From Pelagophyceae sp. CCMP2097 (taxonomy: Eukaryota > Sar > Pelagophyceae), in assembly GCA_026770575.1 (NCBI GenBank), contig MU657243.1, forward strand, positions 114,578-139,773: DNA of 25,196 bases, given 5' to 3'. This document shows positions 8,801 through 16,385 of the stretch, in pieces. Each line of letters starts with the position of its first letter. The first letter of the stretch is position 1. The notes under the pieces are model-generated. The model was not told the origin of the DNA, did no database searches, and saw only the letters and a list, made by a program, of their open reading frames with translations. The position numbers and the translations under genes are program-made.

Positions 8801-10695
8801 GGAGAGGCACTCTACGGATTCGACGGCGATTGGACTCGATACGGACTCGCGAGGCAGACCCTTCGGCGGACCTTGGACGGGCTTCGGACCGTCAAAGGTC
8901 TCGGGGCCGTCTCGGTCCGCCCCGTCTTGGTTTGAGCCTCCGCCGGGCGTCTCGGCTTGGTCTCGCCTCGCTCTGGGCCCGTGGCGGGTCGAATCTCCGC
9001 AAAGTGGCGGGTCGAATGTCCGCAAAGTGGCGGGTCGAATGTCCGCAAAGAGCCCCGCGTCCGTCTCGGCCCCTAGTCTGCCTCGGGTCGGCGGCCTCGA
9101 GGCGGGGACTCTGGACGAAGCCGCCCAAAGTCCCGAGCGGCAGGTCGGGCCAAGAAGCCGCACCGCCTTGTTAGGTCGGCCGTACTGTGCTGGATTTGGG
9201 CGCGGGCACGGGCTGTGCGGGTTTGGCGGCGGCGGCGCTTGGAGCTGACTTTGTGGCGTTGACCGACTTGCGAAATATCCTCTGGCTCGCAGAAGAAAAC
9301 ATCGACCGCACGAAGAGCCTCTTCCGCGGCGCAGACGAAGGCGCCGCGCTGCGCGTCGTCGCCGCGGAGCTGGACTGGGGCCCGGGAGCGCGCGCGGCGG
9401 CGGCGGCGCTCCTTTCGCGGCGCGGAGTGACGGCGACATCGGCAGAGCGCGGCGCCGCAGCGGCAGAGTGCGGCGCCGCGACGGCAAAGAGCGAGCACTT
9501 TGACGTCATTCTCGTGTCGGAATGCGTGCTCCCACAACTCTACCCGATCCAACCTCTGGTAGCCGCCCTCGCCGCTCTGACCGGCCCGCAGACGACGTGC
9601 TTCGTCGCGTACGAGCACCGCGTGTTTCCGGAATTCGATCCAAGAGACCGCTTCCGAGATTTGTGCGCAGAGCGAGGACTTTGCGTTTCAAAAATCCCGG
9701 ACGATCATCTAGACGAAAACTTTCGCGCCGAAGACATTGAGGTCTGGCAAGTCCGACGCTTCCACGGCGGCGCGGCTGCGCAGCCGCACCGCGTGCTGGA
9801 GTGGGGACCGGCAAAATGGCGATTGGAATGCATTCCCGACGGCGGCGGCGTCTCCGCCGTCCTCGAGTTCGGCGACAACGAACAGTCACACGCGCCGTCG
9901 GCCGTCGGCGCCGCGCTCTGGTGCGTTTGTCGGGGGCGCGCGGTGGAGACGAGGACTCTTCATTTTGGAGCTCATCCTCTGTGTGCAGGCCTTCTTCCCT
10001 CGCCACGGTCCGCCTGCTGCGCCGCCTCTTGGGCTACCCGGCGCACAAGCCGCTCAGGATCCTCGAGCTTGGGAGCGGGCTTGGCCTCGTTTGAAGCCGT
10101 GTCTCCTGCGCGGCCCCGGCACAGGGCGAGGGCAGAATTTTCGATGACGGCCTTTGGAAAAAGTGCCGAGGCCTTGTTTTTTTGAAGGCTCTTCTAGGTC
10201 GCGGCGGCGCTGGCGAAGCACGGCCACGCCGTCGTGGCGACTGAAAAGTCGCTGCTCGTGCAGACTTTGGAGTCCAATTTGGAAGGCAACGGCGTCTTGA
10301 AAGGCAACGGCGTCCTCAGCGCGGGTTTCGGCCGCGCGAGCGTCGAGGCGCACTGCTGGGGCGACGAGCTGCCCGCGGCGTGGTCGGATTGGACCTTTGA
10401 CTTGGTGATATGTTCTGACTGCGCCTACGACTCCAAAGCCGTACCCCCACTCATCAAAACTCTGACCGCCCTCTGGCGCCTCCCTTCAAAACCAAAGATG
10501 CTCCTCTTGGCAAACGAGCACCGCACGGCGCTGGATGCGCTGTTGAGGGCCGTTCGAGCGGAGGACGGGCTGCCGGACGTCCACGCGTACGACGGGCCGG
10601 ACAAGGCGCAACTATGGCGCCTCGAGTCGCAAAAGCCGCACCAGCAGCCGCCGCCCATCGCGCTCTGGCTCTCCGACGCTTCCGCGCTCCGGTGA
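5857..10695 (+). CDS. Tandem METTL21-type (Methyltransf_16) methyltransferase, five exons
   Basis: Proposed exons: 5857-6098, 7824-7968, 9175-9920, 9971-10088, 10198-10695, giving about 582 residues. The reading phase matches at every junction. The first exon's apparent stop overlaps donor CA/GTAAGG, and joining it to TAG/GTCGGCC at 7824 gives a normal family N-terminus (LYTQSAVYPLPLADGRVLEI, then GSVWAAAVVLIRYLE). After a Ala/Asp-rich start, domain A has SAM-binding motif I VLDLGAGTG (134-142) and a degenerate D/E-x-x-Y position, ECVL (245-248). Domain B has ILELGSGLG (408-416) and an intact DCAY (491-494). Such seven-beta-strand enzymes methylate lysine on protein partners; B looks the more active half. 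Introns 1 and 2 (1725 and about 1206 nt) are filled with minisatellite; introns 3 and 4 are 50 and 109 nt. The intron 2 donor is uncertain: AAG/GCATGC (GC-AG) fits best, a weak GTGCAC further on is the alternative. Confidence 0.8.
6110..7535. repeat. Minisatellite filling intron 1 of the methyltransferase gene
   Basis: Hundreds of bases of imperfect units around CTCGAGACGGNCCCT, 12-15 bp long, with frequent CTCGAG and GGGCCC. Clear runs are at 6840-7000 (CGAGACGGCCCCT, 13 bp) and about 7150-7190 (CGACGGTCACTCT, 13 bp). The plus strand, which is the sense strand of the gene, always carries the GACGGNCC version. Long frames rich in Ser/Arg/Pro on both strands come from the repeat and are not genes. 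Confidence 0.85.
7539..7613. repeat. Five-copy 15-bp tandem repeat
   Basis: Five adjacent copies of GACGGGATTTGTCGA (the third begins GGC) occupy 7539-7613, followed by a degenerate sixth. The near-identity contrasts with the decayed array to its left, so this is the youngest expansion here. It lies inside intron 1. Confidence 0.95.
8090..8780. repeat. Minisatellite in intron 2 of the methyltransferase gene
   Basis: More irregular members of the same family: CTCGACGGGCCC, CCGAGACAGGCCTCGA and CTGAGACGGTCC variants in plus-strand orientation. The unit is less regular than in intron 1, and no exon-like sequence interrupts it. Confidence 0.75.
8981..9049. repeat. Three-copy 23-bp tandem repeat near an acceptor
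   Basis: Three adjacent 23-bp units beginning GTGGCGGGTCGAAT at 8981, 9004 and 9027; the first differs by one base. They lie about 125 bp before the acceptor at 9174 and are unrelated to the 12-15-bp family. Confidence 0.95.
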
Positions 10696-11562
10696 CGCGC
10701 CGACGCGGCCTCTTCTCTGCCTCTCTCTGCATGAATCACCCCCGAAACGCCTCCGCTAAACAACCCCTCGTGACCCCGCGTCGGGGCTGCGCATCTGGCG
10801 CTGCGGGGAGCAGCGCGGCTTGGGGTTCGGCTTGGGGTTGGCGTGGGTCGACGGCCTGAAGGGGTACCTCAAAGGTAGCGCCTCTGTTTGGGTTTGGACC
10901 GGGGAAACCCAAGTTCAAGGACCGACTGCCGCCTCGGCTGGTCCGCACCCCGCATCCCGAGTGGGCGCCTCTACGGGCAAATAGCGCATCTCGGGCCAAA
11001 ACGGGCCGCCTCGGGCCGAGCCAAAGGACAAGACCACGTCCTTGCACTTCGGGGCGCCACCGCCCTATCCCACCGCGACGACGCGCGGCGGCCTTCGAGG
11101 GACGCAATAGGGCAAGACTCCGACTCGCGGCGCGCCAAGCCTGCAAAGATCGCACATCGGTGTCCGCCCAAATCCAAATGGGCGCGTGAATCGAGAGCCT
11201 AGGAATTCCTATACAAATTCCGAGGCCGTAATTCCACGAAGACCAAAACCGGGCCGATTCGACTCCAAGGCGGCCCGCTCTACGCCGCGTTTGCCCGAAA
11301 ACGCGCGCCACGCCGCAAGAGGCCTTGGTGCCGAAGAGCGAGCGTCGAGGGTCGTGGGAAGCCATGCGGGTGCTTCGGTACATGTCGATCGGGAGAGTCG
11401 GCAAAGAGGCTTTTTGCCTCGAGAGGCCGGCTGAGAGGCTTACTGAAAGCCCTTGGCGCTCCGGGCTCTCGCGAAAAGTGCATTCTCGACTGCGAGGCTC
11501 CGCCCGCTCCACGGCGGCACCCCCGGCGGCACGCCGGCCTGCCCGGGAACCCGCCCAAGTTC
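10696..11562. other. No gene recognised up to the assembly gap
   Basis: This covers the 3' flank of the methyltransferase gene and unique GC-rich DNA. Frames exist on both strands but none has a domain or splice-consistent structure. An AT-rich patch at about 11198-11220 contains CCTAGGAATTCCTATACA, closely matching part of the island near 5308. The N-terminal part of the WD40 gene may start before the gap but cannot be recognised. Confidence 0.45.
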
Positions 11563-12134
11563 NNNNNNNNNNNNNNNNNNNNNNNNNNNNNNNNNNNNNN
11601 NNNNNNNNNNNNNNNNNNNNNNNNNNNNNNNNNNNNNNNNNNNNNNNNNNNNNNNNNNNNNNNNNNNNNNNNNNNNNNNNNNNNNNNNNNNNNNNNNNNN
11701 NNNNNNNNNNNNNNNNNNNNNNNNNNNNNNNNNNNNNNNNNNNNNNNNNNNNNNNNNNNNNNNNNNNNNNNNNNNNNNNNNNNNNNNNNNNNNNNNNNNN
11801 NNNNNNNNNNNNNNNNNNNNNNNNNNNNNNNNNNNNNNNNNNNNNNNNNNNNNNNNNNNNNNNNNNNNNNNNNNNNNNNNNNNNNNNNNNNNNNNNNNNN
11901 NNNNNNNNNNNNNNNNNNNNNNNNNNNNNNNNNNNNNNNNNNNNNNNNNNNNNNNNNNNNNNNNNNNNNNNNNNNNNNNNNNNNNNNNNNNNNNNNNNNN
12001 NNNNNNNNNNNNNNNNNNNNNNNNNNNNNNNNNNNNNNNNNNNNNNNNNNNNNNNNNNNNNNNNNNNNNNNNNNNNNNNNNNNNNNNNNNNNNNNNNNNN
12101 NNNNNNNNNNNNNNNNNNNNNNNNNNNNNNNNNN
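11563..12134. other. Assembly gap (572 N)
   Basis: A run of undetermined bases. It ends directly inside a tandem array of 126-bp WD40 units, the type of sequence that commonly collapses in assembly, so its stated length and the true number of WD40 repeats are unreliable. Confidence 0.99.
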
Positions 12135-12790
12135 CGCGGCTCTGGGACGCCGAGACGGGCGCGCTGGTGGCGACGCTCGAGGGGCACACCAGCTACGTCG
12201 CGAGCTGCGCCTTCTCGCCCGACGGCAAGCGCATCCTGACGGGGAGCGGCGACACAACGCCGCGGCTCTGGGACGCCGAGACGGGCGCGCTGGTGGCGAC
12301 GCTCGAGGGGCACACCGGCTGCATCTACAGCTGCACGTTCTCGCCCGACGGCAAGCGCATCGTGACGGCGAGCGCCGACACAACGGCGCGGCTCTGGGAC
12401 GCCGAGACGGGCGCGCTGCTGACGACGCTCGAGGGGCACACCAGCGACGTCACGAGCTGCGCGTTCTCGCCCGACGGCAAGCGCATCGTGACGGGGAGCG
12501 ACGACAGCACGGCGCGGCTCTGGGACGCCGAAACGGGCGCGCTGCTGCTGTCGCTCGAGGGTCACACCCGCGCCGTCATGTGCTGCGCGTTCTCGCCCGA
12601 CGGCAAGCGCGTCTTGACGGCGAGCTGTGACAAAACAGCGCGGCTCTGGGACTCCGAGACGGGCGCGCTGGTGGTGACGCTCGAGGGGCACACCAGCGGC
12701 GTCACGAGCTGCGCGTTCTCGCCCGACGGCAAGCGCATCGCGACGGCGAGCCACGACAAGACGGCGCGGCTCTGGAACGTCGCACTCTAA
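12135..12790 (+). CDS. WD40-repeat protein, 5' part missing in gap
   Basis: The in-frame codons start at 12137 and end at TAA 12788-12790. About five 42-residue WD40 units are visible, each running from RLWDAETGAL through LEGHT, a variable loop, [11 protein letters not shown] and TAS-D-TA, and the chain ends RLWNVAL. Conserved features are the GH pair, the structural Asp and the WD-type RLWD end. Units are nearly identical at DNA level (126-bp period), so the propeller evolves by unit exchange. The variable residues lie in the loop after LEGHT and in the xxDxT position, where propellers usually contact ligands. The 5' end and any N-terminal effector domain are hidden by the gap. Its last codons and 3' flank are shared with the other WD40 ends downstream. 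The protein is probably a cytoplasmic or nuclear scaffold; no specific partner can be named. Confidence 0.85.
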
Positions 12791-13302
12791 GGATGCTGAC
12801 TTGCGAAGTCGACTCGTCGGGACGTCGATGGAAGCTGGTCTCTTTCTCGAGCCATCCTCTCTGTATCGTGTCATGAAGGCTGGGGACGCTGGCTGCGACT
12901 GAAAAGTGGCCTCTGCAGGGGGCAGGCTTACGCGACGCGTGTCGTGGACGAGCAGGGCGTGGACGAGCAGAGTCAGACAAGGAGCCACAGAGACCGAACG
13001 GTTTCGGGGGCGATGGGACGGCGATGACGTCGAGCCCCGGAACCCAGATTTTGGCAACTCGACGGCGCATCTGTTGTCGGGGCATGGAGTGTCCTCCTAG
13101 ACCGCCTTCGAGATGTACCAAAGGAAGTTCCCGCAGAGGTGGCTCCGTTTTGGAGGGAGTCAACGGTGGCTTGCCTATCTCCGAGTCGTCACCAAGAAAG
13201 GGACCTCAAAGGGCCTCTTCACACGTGTGTTTTCCTTGGCGTCTCCGAGACTGTGAGGACACCTTCCTAGGCTCGGAGGGTTGGAGCGCCTTCCAGGAGG
13301 GC
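12783..13302 (+). repeat. WD40 3'-flank block, copy D1
   Basis: Directly after the WD40 stop comes a flank also found at D2 (15773-16260) and D3 (17470-17985). Shared landmarks in order: GGATGCTGACTTGCGAAGTC, CCAGATTTTGGCAACTCG, CGGCGCATCT, GACCTCAAAG, GGTTGGAGCG and CCAGGAGGGCCC. D1 carries about 110 bp that D2 and D3 lack, holding the 79-bp dispersed repeat. The similarity ends at about 13302, eight bases before the helicase frame starts. Its role is unknown; it may be 3' UTR plus the promoter or 5' region of the next gene. Confidence 0.85.
12926..13004. repeat. Dispersed 79-bp repeat, copy B
   Basis: 77 of 79 bases are identical to 282-360. In the paralogous flanks D2 and D3 the corresponding place, just before ACGGCGATGAC, has a different short GC-rich sequence, so this copy arrived (or was replaced) after the flanks duplicated. 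No clear target duplication or inverted ends were found. Confidence 0.88.
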
Positions 13303-13310
13303 CCACGTGA

Positions 13311-15476
13311 GTTATCGGCGCCGGCAAGACGCTAGTCGGGCTCTTGGTCCTCGAGGAGCTGACGCCGCCGACGGGCGTCGCGCTAGTCGTGCTCCCGCGG
13401 AGGGCGCTCATCGAGCAGACGGTGCGGTCGTACCGCGAGCACTCGACGCGATTCTTTGCCGACGGCGCCTCTGTGCTCGTCGTCGCCAGCGACTGCTCGG
13501 ACAAGAGCGTGCGGTGCACCACCGACGCGACCAAGATCGCGCAGTTCCTCGCCGAGCCCTGCCACGATCCGAAGCTCTTGCTCTCGACGTACGACTCGCT
13601 CAAGAGGATCGGCAAGGCCGGCGCTTCCATCGACGCCGCCGTGTTTGACGAGGCGCACCACATGGCGGGCCAAAGCCAAATCAAATACACGCCCGGGCTC
13701 GACGACGCCGTGCTCCCGATCCACCGGCGCCTCTTCCTCACGGGGACGCCGCGCATCTACCCCCGCACGGCCGATGACGATGACGTTGTGCGGTCGATGG
13801 ACGACGCCGAAATCTTCGGCCACGAGGCGTACCGGATGACGCACAACGAAGCCGTCGACCAGGGCACCATCGTGCCGCTCAACCTCCTTATCTGTAACGT
13901 GACCAAGGCGTACGCGACGCTCTGCGCGAAGTTCCCCGACCTGAGCGTCATGCTCGACGGCGATGCGATACCGCGCCACGACGCAGAGGTGGCGATGGCG
14001 ACGCTGGACGCGTTCGAGCGGTTCGGCCTGAAGAAGGCGGTCTCGTTCCACTCCACAAACTTGGAAGCGACCCAATTCCAGGGGCACGCCGATACCATCT
14101 TCAAAGCTTACCGGCCGCAAGAATTCGACGTTGCGCGTGTGTCCGGTCGGATGCACGCGACGGAGCGCGAGGCCGCGCTCGACCGGTTCCGGAGCTCCGA
14201 GTTCTCACTGATAACGAACGCGAGGCTCCTTTCCGAGGGCGTCGATATCCCCAACGTCGATCTCGTCGTGCTCGCGACACCGAGGCAGTCGCACGTCGAC
14301 ATCCTCCAAATGTCGGGCCGCGCCGCGCGCACCAGCCCGGGCAAAGAGTTTGGTTATGTGTTGCTCCCGGTGCGAAGTCTCAATGGCGCCCTCGACAAGG
14401 GCGACTACGACTTCGCGATCAATGTCCTGCGGACGTTCCTCGAGCAAGACGTGCAGCTGCAGCAGCGACTCCGAGCCGAGGCCGAGTCAGCAGGCCGAGA
14501 GGGTCGGAAGCCCAATGTGGCTCGGGTGCTTGAAGACCGCGTCGAGTTTAGCTACGACGCAGATGAGCTCAAGCGAGCACTGTCGACCGCGGTACTCGTG
14601 CTCGTCGACTCTTGGGACGTGAACTTTGGCCGTTTAAAAAAGTACAATGACGATTACGGCAACTGCGTCGTGCCTCAATCGTTTATGACGACCGACAAGC
14701 ACGCGCTTGGGTCGTGGGTATCAACGCAGCGGCAACGGCGCAAGGGCGATATAGTTGGTGGTTTGTCGAAGGAGCGGGTAAAACGGCTCGAGGAGATCGG
14801 TTTCGTGTGGGACCTGCAGGTCGCCGCGTGGCTCGAGGGCTACGAGCGGCTCAAGGCGTACGAGAAGACGAATGGCCACTGCCGCGTGCCTCAATCGTTT
14901 ATGACGACCGACAAGCACGCGCTTGGGTCGTGGGTATCAACGCAGCGGCAACAGCGCAAGGACGATATAGTTGGTGGTTTGTCTGAGGAGCGGGTCGAAT
15001 GGCTCGAGGAGATCGGCTTCGTGTGGGACCCGCAGGTCGCCGCGTGGCTCGAGGGCTACGAGCGGCTCAAGGCGTACGAGAAGACGAATGGCCACTGCCG
15101 CGTGCCTCGATCGTTTATGACGACCGACAACCACGCGCTTGGGTCGTGGGTATCAACGCAGCGGCAACAGCGCAAGGACGATATAGTTAATGGTTTGTCT
15201 GAGGAGCGGGTAAAACGGCTCGAGGAGATCGGCTTCGTGTGGGACTCGCATGTCGCCGCGTGGCTCGAGGGCTACGAGCAGCTCAGGACGTACGAGGAGA
15301 CGAATGGCCACTGCCGCGTGCCTCAAAATTTTGTGACGCCCAAGCCCGACGAGTACCCCCTCGGAAGATGGGTGGCAACGCAGCGGCAAAGGCGCAGGGG
15401 CAAGCAAGGTGTGTTGACGGACGATCAGTCTACAAAGCTCGAGGCGATCGGCTTTGTTTGGGGTGCAATGCGATAG
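13311..15476 (+). CDS. SF2 DEAD/DEAH-like helicase with four helicase-associated repeats, truncated at Walker A
   Basis: The coding sense starts at VIGAGKT (13311-13331), the second half of a Walker A motif; the preceding codon is TGA, so the N-terminus is missing. Further motifs follow in order: Ia (LPRRALIEQT), II (FDEAHH, near 13645), III (LTGTPR, near 13740), V (LLSEGVDIPN, near 14225) and VI (QMSGRAART, near 14308). From about 14605 come four HA repeats (PF03457-type), each with a Trp-leading helix, GHCRVP, LGSWVSTQRQ and a closing LEEIGFVWD; units 2-4 start at 216-bp spacing. HA repeats probably bind nucleic acid. Length is 721 codons from 13311. The cut coincides with the end of flank block D1, implying a recombination breakpoint rather than an intron: no acceptor restores the motif. 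It may be a pseudogene, or may be translated from an internal start without ATP binding. Confidence 0.8.
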   Translation, partial: VIGAGKTLVGLLVLEELTPPTGVALVVLPRRALIEQTVRSYREHSTRFFADGASVLVVASDCSDKSVRCTTDATKIAQFLAEPCHDPKLLLSTYDSLKRIGKAGASIDAAVFDEAHHMAGQSQIKYTPGLDDAVLPIHRRLFLTGTPRIYPRTADDDDVVRSMDDAEIFGHEAYRMTHNEAVDQGTIVPLNLLICNVTKAYATLCAKFPDLSVMLDGDAIPRHDAEVAMATLDAFERFGLKKAVSFHSTNLEATQFQGHADTIFKAYRPQEFDVARVSGRMHATEREAALDRFRSSEFSLITNARLLSEGVDIPNVDLVVLATPRQSHVDILQMSGRAARTSPGKEFGYVLLPVRSLNGALDKGDYDFAINVLRTFLEQDVQLQQRLRAEAESAGREGRKPNVARVLEDRVEFSYDADELKRALSTAVLVLVDSWDVNFGRLKKYNDDYGNCVVPQSFMTTDKHALGSWVSTQRQRRKGDIVGGLSKERVKRLEEIGFVWDLQVAAWLEGYERLKAYEKTNGHCRVPQSFMTTDKHALGSWVSTQRQQRKDDIVGGLSEERVEWLEEIGFVWDPQVAAWLEGYERLKAYEKTNGHCRVPRSFMTTDNHALGSWVSTQRQQRKDDIVNGLSEERVKRLEEIGFVWDSHVAAWLEGYEQLRTYEETNGHCRVPQNFVTPKPDEYPLGRWVATQRQRRRGKQGVLTDDQSTKLEAIGFVWGAMR
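14605..15470. repeat. 216-bp tandem repeats encoding HA domains
   Basis: The landmark GTGTGGG occurs at 14805, 15021 and 15237, exactly 216 bp apart. Units before these points are highly similar at DNA level, including synonymous positions, while the last unit diverges after GTGCCTCAAA. The pattern indicates recent in-frame unit duplication or gene conversion. Confidence 0.92.
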
Positions 15477-15714
15477 CACGCTCACCCGAATGGCACTCGG
15501 AAGCCGGCACGCTCAGCCAGAAGTCTAATAAGCAAAAACCTCCATGTGATTTATCCTTTGAGAAAATCCGGCGACTGCTCCCAGTGGTCGCGCTGCTCGG
15601 CGAGGCGAAACGTGGACTCCTCGATTCAGCCAGGCTCATGAGGCTTTTGTTCCGAGTGCGGGGATTCCGGGTTGCCCTTCCCGAAGCTTTTTGGGCGAGA
15701 CGTCGCTTTCAGGT

Positions 15715-15780
15715 TCGGGCGAGCGCGTCGCGACAGCGAGCACCGACAAGACGGTACGGCTCTGGAACGTCGCACTCTAA
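15715..15780 (+). pseudogene. WD40 gene stub: last half-unit and stop
   Basis: The frame SGERVATASTDKTVRLWNVAL followed by TAA is the C-terminal end of a WD40 gene like 12135-12790, with nothing recognisable before it. It is preceded by TTTCAG, so it could in theory be a last exon, but no upstream WD40 units exist within 200 bp and the helicase ends at 15476. It is followed by flank block D2. Most likely the remainder of a WD40 copy deleted during rearrangement. Confidence 0.75.
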
Positions 15781-16260
15781 GGATGCTGACTTGCGAAGTC
15801 GACTCGTCGGGACGTCGATGGATGCCGGCCTCTTTGTCGGGCCGTCATCTCTGTATCGTATCACGAAGACCGGCGACGCTGGTTGTGACTTTGCTCCGGC
15901 TTGGGGGGCGGTGGAGGCGCGCGGTCGGACGGCGATGACGTCGAACCCCAGATTTTGGCAACTCGGCGGCGCATCTGTTGTCGGGGCATGAGTGTCCTCC
16001 TAGACCGCCTTTGAGATGTTCCAAAGGAGCGTTTCAAAGGTGGCTTGCCCATCTCCGAGTCGTCGTCAAGAAAGGGACCTCAAAGGGTTTCTTCACACGT
16101 GTGAGTTTTCTTCGGCGTCTCTGAGACTTTGGGGACACCCGCGTGGGCTCGAAGGGTTGGAGTGTCCCCCAGGAGGGCCCCTGCCGAACTGGCGTCTCGG
16201 ACTCCACCGATGGTGGCTTTGAACAAGTCCCAAAGCTCGGTGGTAATCGTAAATTTGAAT
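15773..16260 (+). repeat. WD40 3'-flank block, copy D2
   Basis: Similar to D1 and D3 in the order of landmarks. D2 lacks about 35 bp around GGTGGCTCCGTTTTGG that D1 and D3 share. Beyond the point where D1 stops it stays similar to D3 up to GGTGGCTTTGAACAAGTC and AATCG.AAATTT, so D2 and D3 together define a longer unit that leads into the next WD40 gene. Confidence 0.83.
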
Positions 16261-16385
16261 TCCCGAAGCGCGAGCTCCTCTTTAGGTCTAACCACACGCG
16301 CGCGACGCCGCCGCGCCGCGAGTCTCCCCAGGCCTCGGCTCCAGCGCGCATCCTCGGCTTGGGCCTTACCGGGGCGCGGAGGAGC

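Noticed and set aside
9187..10185. Single-domain methyltransferase read straight through to 10185
   Set aside because: After about 9920 the frame loses family character, while the second domain appears in other frames that two short introns (9921-9970 and 10089-10197) bring together.
10736..13057. A 773-codon minus-strand frame across the assembly gap
   Set aside because: A third of it is N bases and the rest is the antisense of WD40 repeats; codon sense is clearly on the plus strand.
15239..15991. A 250-codon plus-strand frame overlapping the helicase end
   Set aside because: Its first part is an out-of-frame reading of an HA repeat and its last part an out-of-frame reading of a WD40 end and flank D2.
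16016..16222. Small coding region in the shared flank (ACPSPSRRQERDLKG-like reading in D2 and D3)
   Set aside because: The reading is conserved only because the DNA is duplicated; D1 has indels that break it and no start or stop is shared.
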